A stretch of 59,200 bases of DNA from Candidatus Enterococcus huntleyi (GTDB taxonomy: Bacteria; Bacillota; Bacilli; Lactobacillales; Enterococcaceae), in assembly GCF_009933175.1 (NCBI RefSeq), contig NZ_MAEJ01000002.1, forward strand, positions 1 through 59,200, written 5' to 3'. The notes under the pieces were generated by a model. It saw nothing but the letters and a program-made list of their open reading frames with translations. It had not been told where the DNA came from and made no database searches. The translations under genes were made by a program, and so were the position numbers. Below are positions 18,232-26,944 of the stretch, piece by piece. Each line of letters opens with the position of its first letter. The stretch's first letter is position 1.

Positions 18232-18285
18232 ATTATACAAATGAAATCACCGATAAATATTTCAGACAGATTACATTTTATTACA
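18232..18285 (-). promoter_or_regulatory. Promoter with WalR-like direct repeat before the 3D protein gene
   Basis: On the minus strand TGTAAT-AAAA-TGTAAT lies at 18270-18285 and a perfect TATAAT at 18232-18237. WalR (YycF) boxes are two TGTWAH half-sites separated by 5 nt; here the spacer is 4 nt, so the match is imperfect. The target fits, since 3D-domain wall proteins such as YocH are known WalRK targets. Confidence 0.45.
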
Positions 18286-18426
18286 TTTTGTGATTTTCGC
18301 ACAATCAATGTAACACGATTTTAATTTTCGTTTCACTTGCAAAATATGAAACCAGCCTTTATCTACCGCTATAAAAAACTACTGTTTTTTTGAAATAAGG
18401 GAGGATTTATACAGGAAACTCCTCTA

Positions 18427-19302
18427 TCATTTCCGTTTCTCTTCATTGTTTTTCTTCAATAACTCGACCAACTGACGGATATCTTCTGTGTTCTTAGCAT
18501 CCATTAGTTTTAATTTGGGGAAATTTTTCAACAAACGGCGTTGTGTCAGATTTAATTTTGGTAAGTTCGCTTTTAATTTAGGATTCTCTTGGAAAGAATG
18601 CAGCCATTCCGCTGCCGTTGGCTTATCTTTACGATAGTTTGCAACGTCAGCCGTTAATTGATCGAAGCGACTCGTCGCATTTTCTCGCGCCTCGGCAATT
18701 CTTTTCGAAAACTCATCCTTCGTCTCATCCAAACTCACTTGCAGCTCCGCCTTACGTAACTCGATGGCCTCTTCTAACTGTTGAGTCGCTTTCTTGAAGG
18801 CTGCCATATTAATGATTGTGTAAGTCAAGTCGATTAGTGTAATGCAGACTAGCGCGATTGGCAAATAAAATTGAAATTTATCCACTAAAAACTCTTCCAG
18901 TATAAGCACTCTCGGATGAACCACCCGCACAATTAGCACACAGCCAATGCCCCAAAACAAGGAGACTGGCACTGCCACACGCCCATTAATATTTAGCGGC
19001 ACATCATGATAATCCCACCAAGTGGCGTGAAATAATTTTTCCAAGACATAACTTGTCAGGTATTCCAGTATCGTCACTAGTATCGCTGACAAACCGTAAA
19101 GTAGGAATAAATTTTGTTGGAACGGCTCAATGAAATACAAAACACCCAGGATACCAAAGCCATAAATAGGCGTAATCGGTCCGACTAAAAAGCCCCGATA
19201 AACGAAATGCTTGGCCTTCAATGAGCAATACACCGTCTCCCACAGCCAGCCAATAAATGAATAAATAAAAAATAGCAAGATCACTCGATTAAACTCTGCC
19301 AT
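18427..19302 (-). CDS. CmpB-like membrane protein (ABC_trans_CmpB family)
   Basis: A 291-residue protein whose first 165 residues match the family annotated as putative ABC-transporter type IV, CmpB. They have five to six membrane segments and the conserved FIGWLWETVYCS near residue 17, GFLVGPITPIYG near residue 38, and TWWDYHDVPLNINGRV near residues 93-109. Residues 170-225 form a charged coiled coil that faces the cytoplasm, and the C-terminus is basic. No ATPase gene is adjacent, so transport is unproven. The real role of this family is not known. Confidence 0.8.
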   Translation of the reverse strand: MAEFNRVILLFFIYSFIGWLWETVYCSLKAKHFVYRGFLVGPITPIYGFGILGVLYFIEPFQQNLFLLYGLSAILVTILEYLTSYVLEKLFHATWWDYHDVPLNINGRVAVPVSLFWGIGCVLIVRVVHPRVLILEEFLVDKFQFYLPIALVCITLIDLTYTIINMAAFKKATQQLEEAIELRKAELQVSLDETKDEFSKRIAEARENATSRFDQLTADVANYRKDKPTAAEWLHSFQENPKLKANLPKLNLTQRRLLKNFPKLKLMDAKNTEDIRQLVELLKKNNEEKRK

Positions 19303-19779
19303 ACAAAGCTCCTCTCTTAGTTACCCTACATTGTAACAAACTCACTCAAAAATCCCTAAGCATATCAAAAAACTATCTCCTTTGCTTTATCTCGCCAAAC
19401 GATTAAGATACAATGAACACAAGCAATTTATTCAGAAAACATCAAAAAAATTACACGGATTACGTTCACATTGCATCGGATGCTTGTATTCGTTGTTGCA
19501 TTCAAGTTTTATTTTTCCACTTCGAACAGTTTCCTTCTATAGTATTAAGTGATGCACACCAATAAAAAATCATTTAGATAGAAAGAATAACCCGTTAGTC
19601 TGCTACTGATTGATCTAGTCAATCTGGTTAATCTAGGATCTAGACAAGCTAGCTAGTCTCGGTAACCTAAGTAAACTAGTTAGCCTAGCCATTCTAGTTA
19701 ACTGAGGCAATCTAGCTAGCAGCTGACGGCACGAACCATAAACCCATCAAGAAAATTGCACTTATATTGGAGGAATTTG
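19303..19779. other. Spacer with CTAG-rich 9-bp imperfect tandem repeat
   Basis: The 477-bp spacer contains a segment (about 19605-19730) with ten CTAG tetranucleotides in roughly 120 bp, arranged as degenerate 9-bp units of the form CTAGNNANN. In broken reading frames it would encode short Leu/Val/Asn repeats (DLVNLVNLG and LSKLVSLAILVN), but stops interrupt every frame. The rest shows nothing assignable. Confidence 0.6.
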
Positions 19780-21510
19780 ATGATTAAGTTACTGCGTTTT
19801 GCCAAAAATTACCGCAAACAAATAATTCTCGGCCCGGTCTTCAAGTTTTTGGAAGCCGTTTTTGAACTTATTTTACCTTTATTAATGGCTCGCTTAGTGG
19901 ATCAGGGAATCCAGGCCGGGGATCAAGCGACGGTCATCAAGTATAGTTTATGGATGGTTCTGATGTCTGTGGTAGGCTGGATTTTCGCCATCACCTGCCA
20001 ATATTACGCGTCGATTGCCTCACAAGGGTTTGGCACGGAGCTGAGGAATCAGCTGATGCGCAAGATTAACACTTTTTCTCACTCAGAATTGAACCATTTC
20101 GGGACAGATACCTTGATTACTCGCATGACCAATGATATCAATCAGCTGCAGTTGGCTTTAGCGATGCTGATCCGTCTCGTGATTCGCGCGCCCTTCTTAA
20201 GCATCGGCTCCGTTATCATGGCCTTTTATATTAATGTTCAAATGGGGCTTTTATTCTTAGGCCTACTGCCTATTTTCTGCGTGATTTTGTATTTTATCAT
20301 CAAAAAAACAGTCCCATTGTATAAAAAAGTGCAGCAGAAATTAGATCACCTGAATGAGTTAGTCAATCAAAATTTGAGCGGCGTCCGCGTGATTCGCGCC
20401 TTTGCTCGTACCAAGACAGAAACGCGCCAATTTGCCGAAACTAGCGATGATTTGTCAGCGGTCTATCAACGTGTCACCAATATTTCAGCACTCCTCAGCC
20501 CGCTCACCACATTGATTATGAACGGTGGAATTATTCTGCTACTCTATGTTGGCGGCATTAAGATTAACATTGGCAGCTTGCAGCAAGGGGAAGTTTTGGC
20601 ACTGATCAATTATATGAATCAGATGCTACTGGCCCTGATTATCGTCTCGAATTTAGTCATTATTTTCACTCGCGCTGCTGCTTCTGCTAGCCGTGTGAAT
20701 GAGGTCTTTAATACGGAAAATCGGTTAGTTGAGCCACAGAATGCCACCACCGCTCCCGCAAAAGATCCGCTCTTTATTGATTTTTCTCATGTCGACTTTC
20801 GGTATACTGACGACTCTGGACTCGCATTGACGGATATCACGTTCCGGCTTCGACGCAACACCGTTCTAGGGATTACTGGTCCAACAGGTAGCGGGAAAAC
20901 CACGATTGCCCAATTGATTCCCCGTTTTTATGATATCTCCAGAGGGGAAATTACGGTGAACCACTTAGATGTGCGTAACTGGTCGCTTTCTGATTTACGT
21001 CAGAAAATCGCCTTGGTCCCCCAGAAAGCTGTTTTATTTAGCGGCACGCTTCGGGAGAATTTACAATGGGGTAAACGCGACGCTACAGATGAAGAATGTT
21101 GGGCTGCCTTGCGCACCGCTCAATGTCTAGACTTTGCACAAAATCTTCCTGAACAACTGGATACCTTGATTCTGGAAAACGGTAAGAATTTTTCTGGTGG
21201 TCAGCGACAACGTCTAACCATCGCCCGCGCCTTAATTGCCAAGCCTGAGTTACTAATCTTAGACGATTCGTTGAGCGCCTTAGATTATCAGACTGACTTA
21301 GACTTACGCCGTGCCCTTCAACGAGATTTAACCGCCACCGTCATCATCATTTCTCAGCGCATTCGTTCCATTCAAGAAGCGCAACAAATTTTGGTCATGG
21401 AGAGCGGAAAATTAGTCGCCAAAGGAACGCATCAAGAGTTACTCAAGCACTCAAGCGACTATCAAGAAATTGTCCAATCACAAGCAGAGGAGGGATCTCA
21501 TGAAGCCTAG
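19780..21510 (+). CDS. ABC exporter half-transporter, subunit 1 (degenerate catalytic site motifs)
   Basis: ABC multidrug-type exporter subunit of 576 residues: six-helix membrane domain (1-320), then the ATPase domain. Walker A is GPTGSGKTT and the signature is the normal SGGQRQR. Walker B ends LILDDS with Asp in place of the catalytic Glu, and the switch His is Gln (IISQRI). Paired with the next gene, this gives one consensus and one degenerate ATP site, as in TM287/288, BmrCD and LmrCD heterodimers. The start at ATG 19780 is set by GGAGGA 5 nt upstream. Substrate unknown; drugs or lipids are typical for the family. Confidence 0.93.
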   Translation: MIKLLRFAKNYRKQIILGPVFKFLEAVFELILPLLMARLVDQGIQAGDQATVIKYSLWMVLMSVVGWIFAITCQYYASIASQGFGTELRNQLMRKINTFSHSELNHFGTDTLITRMTNDINQLQLALAMLIRLVIRAPFLSIGSVIMAFYINVQMGLLFLGLLPIFCVILYFIIKKTVPLYKKVQQKLDHLNELVNQNLSGVRVIRAFARTKTETRQFAETSDDLSAVYQRVTNISALLSPLTTLIMNGGIILLLYVGGIKINIGSLQQGEVLALINYMNQMLLALIIVSNLVIIFTRAAASASRVNEVFNTENRLVEPQNATTAPAKDPLFIDFSHVDFRYTDDSGLALTDITFRLRRNTVLGITGPTGSGKTTIAQLIPRFYDISRGEITVNHLDVRNWSLSDLRQKIALVPQKAVLFSGTLRENLQWGKRDATDEECWAALRTAQCLDFAQNLPEQLDTLILENGKNFSGGQRQRLTIARALIAKPELLILDDSLSALDYQTDLDLRRALQRDLTATVIIISQRIRSIQEAQQILVMESGKLVAKGTHQELLKHSSDYQEIVQSQAEEGSHEA

Positions 21511-23269
21511 AAAGTTCAATTTTAAAGCATTGAAGCAGTTTATGCCCTACCTTTCTGCCTATCCAAAGGAAATTATGACCGCCGTCATCTTGGGCCTAGT
21601 CAGTGGCATCACCTCCGTCCTAATGACCTATCAAATCGGACAATCCGTCGATCAGATGATCGGTCTCGGCCAAGTTAATTTCACAAAATTAATCGAGATC
21701 CTATTACTTTTTGCTGGTATCGTACTATTAACCGTCGTCAGTCAATGGCTGATTCAACGGCTAGGCAATCGTGTTTCTTACTTAGCTGTCGCAAAATTGC
21801 GCAAAGACGCCTTTAGCCATCTGAATAAATTACCGCTGAGTTACTATGACCAGAATGCTCACGGCAATATTGTCAGCCGTTTCACCAATGATATGGATAA
21901 TATTTCGGTCGCCTGTGCAGCTGTCTTCAATCAACTCTTTTCCGGTTTTGCCACGGTTCTCGTAGCCTTTATTTTTATGATACGCCTAAGTCCGCTGCTA
22001 ACACTGGTCGTCTTATGCTCAACGCCCATCATTTTTCTCGTCAATTGGTTGATTGCTAAAGCTTCCCAAGCCAATTTCTCTGCGCAACAGCAAGTCGTCG
22101 GTGAAATTTCAGGCTATATTAATGAAATGATTGCCAATCAGAAACTGGTCAAAGCCTTTCAACAAGAAGCCTATACGCAACAAACCTTTGAAGCCTTCAA
22201 CCAGGAACTCTATACGCGGGGACAAAAAGCGCAATTTTCCTCCTCTTTATCGAATCCATCGTCACGCTTCGTGGATCATTTAGCCTATGTGGCAATCGGT
22301 TTAGTTGGAGGACTAATCGTACTTTCTGGTAACCCGCTAGTCACTGTCGGCGTGATTTCAAGCTTCACGATTTACTCGACCCAATTTTCAAAACCTTTTA
22401 TCGAATTATCCGGAATCACGACACAAATTCAGACCGCCCTTGCCGGTATCGAGCGGACCTTTGAGATCATCAATCAGCCAATCGAAACAGCCGACCAACC
22501 AGATGCCATCGAACGCTCGGCCAAAGACATCACGGGCACCGTCGAATTTGACCATGTCTACTTTTCCTATAATCAGAATCAACCATTGATTGAAGACTTC
22601 ACCTTCACTGCCACACCTGGCCAAACCATCGCGATTGTCGGTAAAACGGGCGCTGGAAAATCAACCCTAGTTAACCTATTAATGCGATTTTATGAAGTCA
22701 ATCAAGGCACAATCAAAATTGACGGTATCGATATTCGGCAGATGGTCCGCGAAGAATTGCGACAAAGCTTTGGGATGGTCCTGCAAGACACCTGGCTCTT
22801 TGAAGGCTCGATTCGCCAAAACTTGCAATACGGCAATGATCACGCCTCTGACGAAGAAATCTATCAAGCGCTAAAAGCTGCTCATATGTATGACTTTGTG
22901 CTACGTCTCCCTGAAAAACTCGACACGATTATCGGTGAACAAGGTTTGAAAATATCAGAAGGACAACGCCAACTCTTGACGATTGCCCGTACCATGATTA
23001 GTAATCCGCCAATGCTGATCCTCGATGAAGCCACCAGCTCCGTCGATACACTAACCGAAGCCAAAATTCAGGATGCCTTCTTACAAATGATGCACGGACG
23101 AACCAGCTTCGTCATCGCCCATCGCCTCTCAACCATTCGAAGCGCCGATAAAATTCTCGTCATCGACCAAGGTCAAATCGTCGAAATTGGCAGCCACGAC
23201 GAGCTGCTCAAACAAGACGGCTACTACAAGCGCCTTTACGAAGCACAGTTCACCGCGCAAAGTAGTTAA
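21500..23269 (+). CDS. ABC exporter half-transporter, subunit 2 (catalytic Glu present)
   Basis: Partner of the previous gene, 589 residues with six membrane helices and an ATPase domain. Walker A is GKTGAGKST. Walker B has the catalytic Glu (LILDEATSS) and the H-loop His is present (VIAHRLST), but the signature is ISEGQ instead of LSGGQ. These are the complementary defects expected of the second half of a heterodimer. The ATG at 21500 lies 6 nt after GAGGAGGG, and the gene overlaps the end of subunit 1 by 11 nt, so the two are translated together. A strong hairpin follows the stop. Confidence 0.94.
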   Translation: MKPRKFNFKALKQFMPYLSAYPKEIMTAVILGLVSGITSVLMTYQIGQSVDQMIGLGQVNFTKLIEILLLFAGIVLLTVVSQWLIQRLGNRVSYLAVAKLRKDAFSHLNKLPLSYYDQNAHGNIVSRFTNDMDNISVACAAVFNQLFSGFATVLVAFIFMIRLSPLLTLVVLCSTPIIFLVNWLIAKASQANFSAQQQVVGEISGYINEMIANQKLVKAFQQEAYTQQTFEAFNQELYTRGQKAQFSSSLSNPSSRFVDHLAYVAIGLVGGLIVLSGNPLVTVGVISSFTIYSTQFSKPFIELSGITTQIQTALAGIERTFEIINQPIETADQPDAIERSAKDITGTVEFDHVYFSYNQNQPLIEDFTFTATPGQTIAIVGKTGAGKSTLVNLLMRFYEVNQGTIKIDGIDIRQMVREELRQSFGMVLQDTWLFEGSIRQNLQYGNDHASDEEIYQALKAAHMYDFVLRLPEKLDTIIGEQGLKISEGQRQLLTIARTMISNPPMLILDEATSSVDTLTEAKIQDAFLQMMHGRTSFVIAHRLSTIRSADKILVIDQGQIVEIGSHDELLKQDGYYKRLYEAQFTAQSS

Positions 23270-23294
23270 AGTAATCCAAAAGAAACGAACTCAA

Positions 23295-23338
23295 AAAGCC
23301 CTCTAGAATTCAGTCAATCCTGAATTCTAGAGGGCTTT
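23295..23338. terminator. Terminator after the ABC exporter genes
   Basis: AAAGCCCTCTAGAATTCAG and its complement form a 19-bp perfect stem with a 6-nt loop. The T-run is short, but the symmetry lets it serve the exporter and the convergent folT gene. Confidence 0.85.
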
Positions 23339-23391
23339 CTATTGAAAACTAGTCGCCTTTGGGATGGCTGGCGCTAGTTTCGTTTATTTAT

Positions 23392-23913
23392 CTATGCGAA
23401 TTTTTTGACCCATTTGCGATAAGGTAAGGCAGCGCCCACCAAGTAGAGCATAATCGTTTCTAGTGGCAACATAACCGCTACTTTGATCAAACGTGGGCTC
23501 CAAATTGCCCAGCTGTTCAACGGCACATTGTACATGATTGATAACCATAATGGCGTTAATAGTAGGGAAATTAATATCGTATTCGTCAGTGTGCACAAAA
23601 ACGCGCGCAATACGGTGACTTCCTTCTTGTGAAAATAGAGCCCGTACACGACCCCACCGACAAAGGCATTAATCGTGAAGCCGATGAAAAAAGCGGCTTT
23701 CGGAAAGAGCATCATGCCAATCACATCTGCAACAGCTGCCCCAATCCCCGTCCATAGCGGGCCAAATAATAAGCCCATGATTAATTCCGGAACAAAGGTA
23801 AACGTAATCTTAATAAATTGAAGCTCAAAACCTAAAACTTGTGATAGGACCACCATCATAGCGATGAGTAAGCCCATGACAGCAATCATTCGACCGTCAA
23901 TCTTTCTTTTCAT
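23392..23913 (-). CDS. folT: Folate ECF transporter S component
   Basis: Membrane S component that binds folate and docks on the shared ECF energising module (EcfA, EcfA', EcfT, not in this window). The 173 residues form about six helices; the N-terminal MIAVMGLLIAMMVVLSQ is typical for S components and FVPELIMGLLFGPLWTG matches FolT-type proteins. The ATG at 23913 is preferred because GAGGAG stands 9 nt before it; another ATG touches the binding site. Assignment to folate rather than another vitamin rests mainly on the tetrahydrofolate riboswitch in the leader. Confidence 0.87.
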   Translation of the reverse strand: MKRKIDGRMIAVMGLLIAMMVVLSQVLGFELQFIKITFTFVPELIMGLLFGPLWTGIGAAVADVIGMMLFPKAAFFIGFTINAFVGGVVYGLYFHKKEVTVLRAFLCTLTNTILISLLLTPLWLSIMYNVPLNSWAIWSPRLIKVAVMLPLETIMLYLVGAALPYRKWVKKFA

Positions 23914-23952
23914 TTCTAGCATCTCCTCAAAGAGTTGCTACACAATAAATAT

Positions 23953-24050
23953 GCAGCGAATGCGAAAACAAAACCGCGAATCTCTCAATTCTTCGTCCAA
24001 AAGGCAACATCCCATCCCCTCAGCACTTAACGCTTCGTTTCCTACTCTGA
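23953..24050 (-). ncRNA. Tetrahydrofolate (THF) riboswitch
   Basis: Read on the minus strand, the 98-nt leader of folT matches the THF aptamer in order: GAGTAG, GCGTTAAGTG, GATGGGATGT, ACGAAG, CGCGGT, GCAT-CGCTG. The aptamer ends about 40 nt before the start codon, next to the GAGGAG binding site, so control could be at translation. It ties expression of the transporter to folate status. Confidence 0.92.
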
Positions 24051-24320
24051 TTTTATTAGGCCTAAGCCTATAAAGAATATAGCACAGACTATCCTGCCTA
24101 AGCAATCAAACTCGCTCTTTGGCTAGGCTTTTTTTGGGGAATGTTCGGTACTAGACGAAATGAAACCTGTGTATACGTATACATGCAAAATCAGAACGAA
24201 AAAATCTTCTATTACCCATTAATTTTCAGCGGTATGCTGATTGAAAAATCTGTTTAAATGCAAAGAGTATTAAGGAGTTATTAAGTTCCCCTACTTTATT
24301 TAAATAACTCTATATAAGAC

Positions 24321-24349
24321 AAAAACCACTCATCAAGAGTGGTTTTTTT
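24321..24349 (-). terminator. Terminator after mgsA
   Basis: AAAACCACTC and GAGTGGTTTT pair around a short loop with T-runs on both strands, 32 nt beyond the mgsA stop. Confidence 0.8.
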
Positions 24350-24380
24350 CGGTTCCATTTAAACTTTTACTCGAATCATC

Positions 24381-24803
24381 TTAGAAAGATATTGGGCGAT
24401 TGTCGTTTTCGTGGACGATTTCTCTGAAGTTAGCAAAGCCAGCATCTAAGCCGCGAATCAATATCTCAGCCGTCCCAATATTTGTTGCCAAAGGAATCTC
24501 GTAGACATCACTCAAACGAATCAAAGCAGTCACATCCGGTTCATGTGGTTGCGCTGCTAATGGATCACGTAGGAAAATCACCATATCAATATTATCTTCA
24601 GAAATCATTGCGCCGATTTGTTGGTCGCCACCTAATGGACCTGATTTAAAACGATGCACGGGTAAGCCAGTCGCTTCTTCGATTCGCATACCAGTGGTTC
24701 CTGTCGCAAATAATTCATGTGGCTCTAAGATATGTTTGTAGGCTGTCGTCATTTGTACCATTAAATCTTTTTTACGGTCATGGGCAATTAAAGCTATTTT
24801 CAA
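24381..24803 (-). CDS. mgsA: Methylglyoxal synthase
   Basis: Converts dihydroxyacetone phosphate to methylglyoxal and phosphate, an overflow branch of glycolysis that restores phosphate. The 140 residues are full length. Visible motifs: [11 protein letters not shown] at the start, ATGTTG near residue 33, [12 protein letters not shown] (about 54-65) and FLRDPL with the catalytic Asp near residue 80. Single-gene unit with a good ribosome binding site and its own terminator. Confidence 0.96.
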   Translation of the reverse strand: MKIALIAHDRKKDLMVQMTTAYKHILEPHELFATGTTGMRIEEATGLPVHRFKSGPLGGDQQIGAMISEDNIDMVIFLRDPLAAQPHEPDVTALIRLSDVYEIPLATNIGTAEILIRGLDAGFANFREIVHENDNRPISF

Positions 24804-24929
24804 ATTTGTTCCCTCCTTCTATCGATACTTATAAGTCTATTTTACCAAAACCTTCGACAAATTACCCAAAAATATTTCCTCATTTGTCAATCTGACGAAA
24901 AACTAGTGATTTTCTTGTGCACGTTACCA

Positions 24930-24959
24930 TTGAATGTAGATAACGCTTTCAGCTATACT
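24930..24959 (+). promoter_or_regulatory. msmK promoter with overlapping cre-like site
   Basis: TTGAAT (24930-24935) and TATACT (24954-24959) are 18 bp apart. Between them, AGATAACGCTTTCA (24938-24951) matches the CcpA operator consensus TGNAANCGNTNNCA at all but two fixed positions. A site between -35 and -10 would repress in the presence of glucose. Confidence 0.6.
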
Positions 24960-25003
24960 TTCAATATAATAAAAAATTAATTAACAGAAAGAGTGAATTC
25001 AAT

Positions 25004-26113
25004 ATGGTAGAAATGGCATTGAAACACGTTTATAAAAAATATGATAACGCAGATAGTTATTCTGTAACTGACTTTAATTTAGATATCGCAGATCGCGAGT
25101 TCATCGTTTTCGTTGGACCTTCTGGTTGTGGTAAATCAACAACTCTACGTATGATCGCGGGCCTTGAAGATATCACTGAAGGCGAATTAGAGATCGGTGG
25201 AAAAGTGATGAATGATGTCGCTCCTAAAGATCGTGACATCGCAATGGTATTCCAGAACTACGCTTTATACCCACATATGACTGTATTTGACAATATGGCA
25301 TTCGGTTTGAAACTTCGTAAATATGACAAAGCTGATATTCAAAAACGTGTTGATAGCGCTGCTGAAATCTTAGGCTTAACTGAATACTTAAAACGTAAAC
25401 CAGCTGCTTTATCTGGTGGACAACGTCAGCGTGTTGCCTTAGGTCGTGCCATCGTACGTGATGCAAAAGTCTTCCTAATGGATGAACCTTTATCTAACTT
25501 GGATGCTAAATTGCGTGTAGCGATGCGTGCCGAAATAGCTAAATTACACCAACGTTTAGAAACAACAACAATCTACGTTACCCATGACCAAACAGAAGCG
25601 ATGACAATGGCTGACCGTATCGTTATCATGAAAGACGGTTTCATCCAACAAATCGGTTCTCCAAAAGAAGTTTACGATACACCAGTAAACATGTTCGTAG
25701 CCGGATTTATCGGTTCACCAGCAATGAACTTCTTCAACGTAACACTTAATAACGGTGTTATCACTGACGGACATGGCTTAGAATTACGCATTCCTGAAGG
25801 AAAAAATAAAATTTTAGTTGAAAAAGGCTACGATGGCAAAGAAATCGTCTTTGGTATTCGTCCTGAAGATATCCACAGTGAACAAGTTGTTTTAGATGCT
25901 ACACCTGAAGCAGTTGTTCGTTCTGAAGTAGTCGTTTCTGAATTACTTGGAGCTGAAACTATGCTTTATACAAGAATCGGCGATACAGAATTTATCTCAA
26001 AAGTTGATGCCCGCGACTTCCACCGTCCAGGTGAAGTAGTTGACCTAGCATTCAACATCAGTAAAGCTCACTTCTTCGACAAAGAATCAGAAGACGTGAT
26101 CAAGTTACCTTAA
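25004..26113 (+). CDS. msmK: Carbohydrate ABC transporter ATPase (MsmK/UgpC type)
   Basis: ATP-hydrolysing subunit that energises CUT1-family sugar importers. 369 residues: ATPase domain with Walker A GPSGCGKST (about 38-46), Q-loop FQNYALYPHMT, signature LSGGQRQR, Walker B VFLMDEPLSNLDAKLR, His switch YVTHDQTEAMT, and a C-terminal TOBE/OB regulatory domain containing FGIRPEDIH. No permease or binding protein gene is adjacent, which fits the lactic-acid-bacterial habit of one MsmK serving several sugar transporters. Codon use is noticeably biased toward preferred codons, suggesting high expression. A cre-like site overlaps the promoter. Confidence 0.93.
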   Translation: MVEMALKHVYKKYDNADSYSVTDFNLDIADREFIVFVGPSGCGKSTTLRMIAGLEDITEGELEIGGKVMNDVAPKDRDIAMVFQNYALYPHMTVFDNMAFGLKLRKYDKADIQKRVDSAAEILGLTEYLKRKPAALSGGQRQRVALGRAIVRDAKVFLMDEPLSNLDAKLRVAMRAEIAKLHQRLETTTIYVTHDQTEAMTMADRIVIMKDGFIQQIGSPKEVYDTPVNMFVAGFIGSPAMNFFNVTLNNGVITDGHGLELRIPEGKNKILVEKGYDGKEIVFGIRPEDIHSEQVVLDATPEAVVRSEVVVSELLGAETMLYTRIGDTEFISKVDARDFHRPGEVVDLAFNISKAHFFDKESEDVIKLP

Positions 26114-26134
26114 ACCACGGTCCCCCTTTTCTAG

Positions 26135-26170
26135 GCCTTGCTGTTAAAAGACAGCAGGGTCTATTTTGTT
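26135..26170 (+). terminator. Terminator of msmK
   Basis: CCTTGCTGT (26136-26144) pairs with ACAGCAGGG (26151-26159) around a 6-nt loop, followed by TCTATTTTGTT. Confidence 0.85.
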
Positions 26171-26475
26171 AGTCCCGCTTACCAAGTATCGCAGTAGCGG
26201 GATAATATGCGTAGGGCAATAAATTGAATTGGAACAATTCATTACCTTACTCGCCCCTAGCTTGCCAGTTCGACTTTGCCAGTTCGACTAACCAAGTATC
26301 GCAGTAGTCGAATGGTATGCGTAGAGCAATCCTGTGAATTGGAACAATTCACTTCCTTTAAAAGCTCCTAGCTGCTCAACTCTATAGTTCCAAGATCATC
26401 TAGCAGCGGAATGGTATGCGTAGGACAATAAAGAAAATGGCACATTTTCATTCCTTATCCGTCCCTAACCACTCA
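26171..26475 (+). repeat. Structured repeat array S, units 1-3
   Basis: Three tandem units of about 105 nt. Each has helix P1 around a loop such as ACCAAGTATCGCAG, then GGTATGCGTAG, helix P2, and a small hairpin P3 inside P2. P1: TCCCGCT/AGCGGGA (26173-26202), TTCGACTA/TAGTCGAA (26283-26312), TTCC/GGAA in unit 3. P2: GGGC/GCCC, GAGC/GCTC, GGAC/GTCC. P3: TGAATTG-GAA-CAATTCA, GTGAATTG-GAA-CAATTCAC (26334-26352), GAAAATG-GCA-CATTTTC (26433-26449). Pairing is kept while sequence changes. Confidence 0.8.
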
Positions 26476-26944
26476 ACTCAATAGCAGCACCCTGCCTCTC
26501 ACCTACACAATTTCATCCTTAACATTTCCCTACTGAATTCTTTATTCTTTCACTACACTTCCGTCACAATTTATTCAAATTTATCCGTTATATTATATAC
26601 ATACCAACAAACAACCCTAACAAAAACACTTTTTCATTTTTTAACTCCTTTGCTCGCCAGCTACCCTCTGGCGAGCTTTAATTTTGTTACCAGTTCTACT
26701 TTGCCAGTCCTTAGCCACTCAACTCTATATTAGTACTCTACGTCTCACCTATATAATCTCATCCTTAACATTTCCCTACTGAATTCTTTACTCTTTCACT
26801 ACACTTCCGTCACAATTTATTCAAACTTATCCGTTATATTATATACATACCAACAAACAACCCTAACAAAAACACTTTTTCATTTTTTAACTCCTTTGCT
26901 CGCCAGCTACCCTCTGGCGAGCTATATTTTTTACCAGTTGCCAG
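26469..26944 (+). repeat. 246-bp tandem duplication with a hairpin in each copy
   Basis: The segment 26497-26677 recurs at 26743-26923 with only a few changes. Each copy ends in GCTCGCCAG-CTACCCT-CTGGCGAGC (26652-26676 and 26898-26922) and a T-rich tail, which looks like a rightward terminator. A promoter was not convincingly found; an AT-rich TATATTATATAC lies about 60 bp before each hairpin. Possible twin small RNAs. There is no coding frame. Confidence 0.75.

Noticed and set aside
24171-24182. Palindrome GTATACGTATAC between folT and mgsA as an operator
   Set aside because: A single 12-bp AT-rich palindrome with no promoter placed around it; too little to support a regulator.
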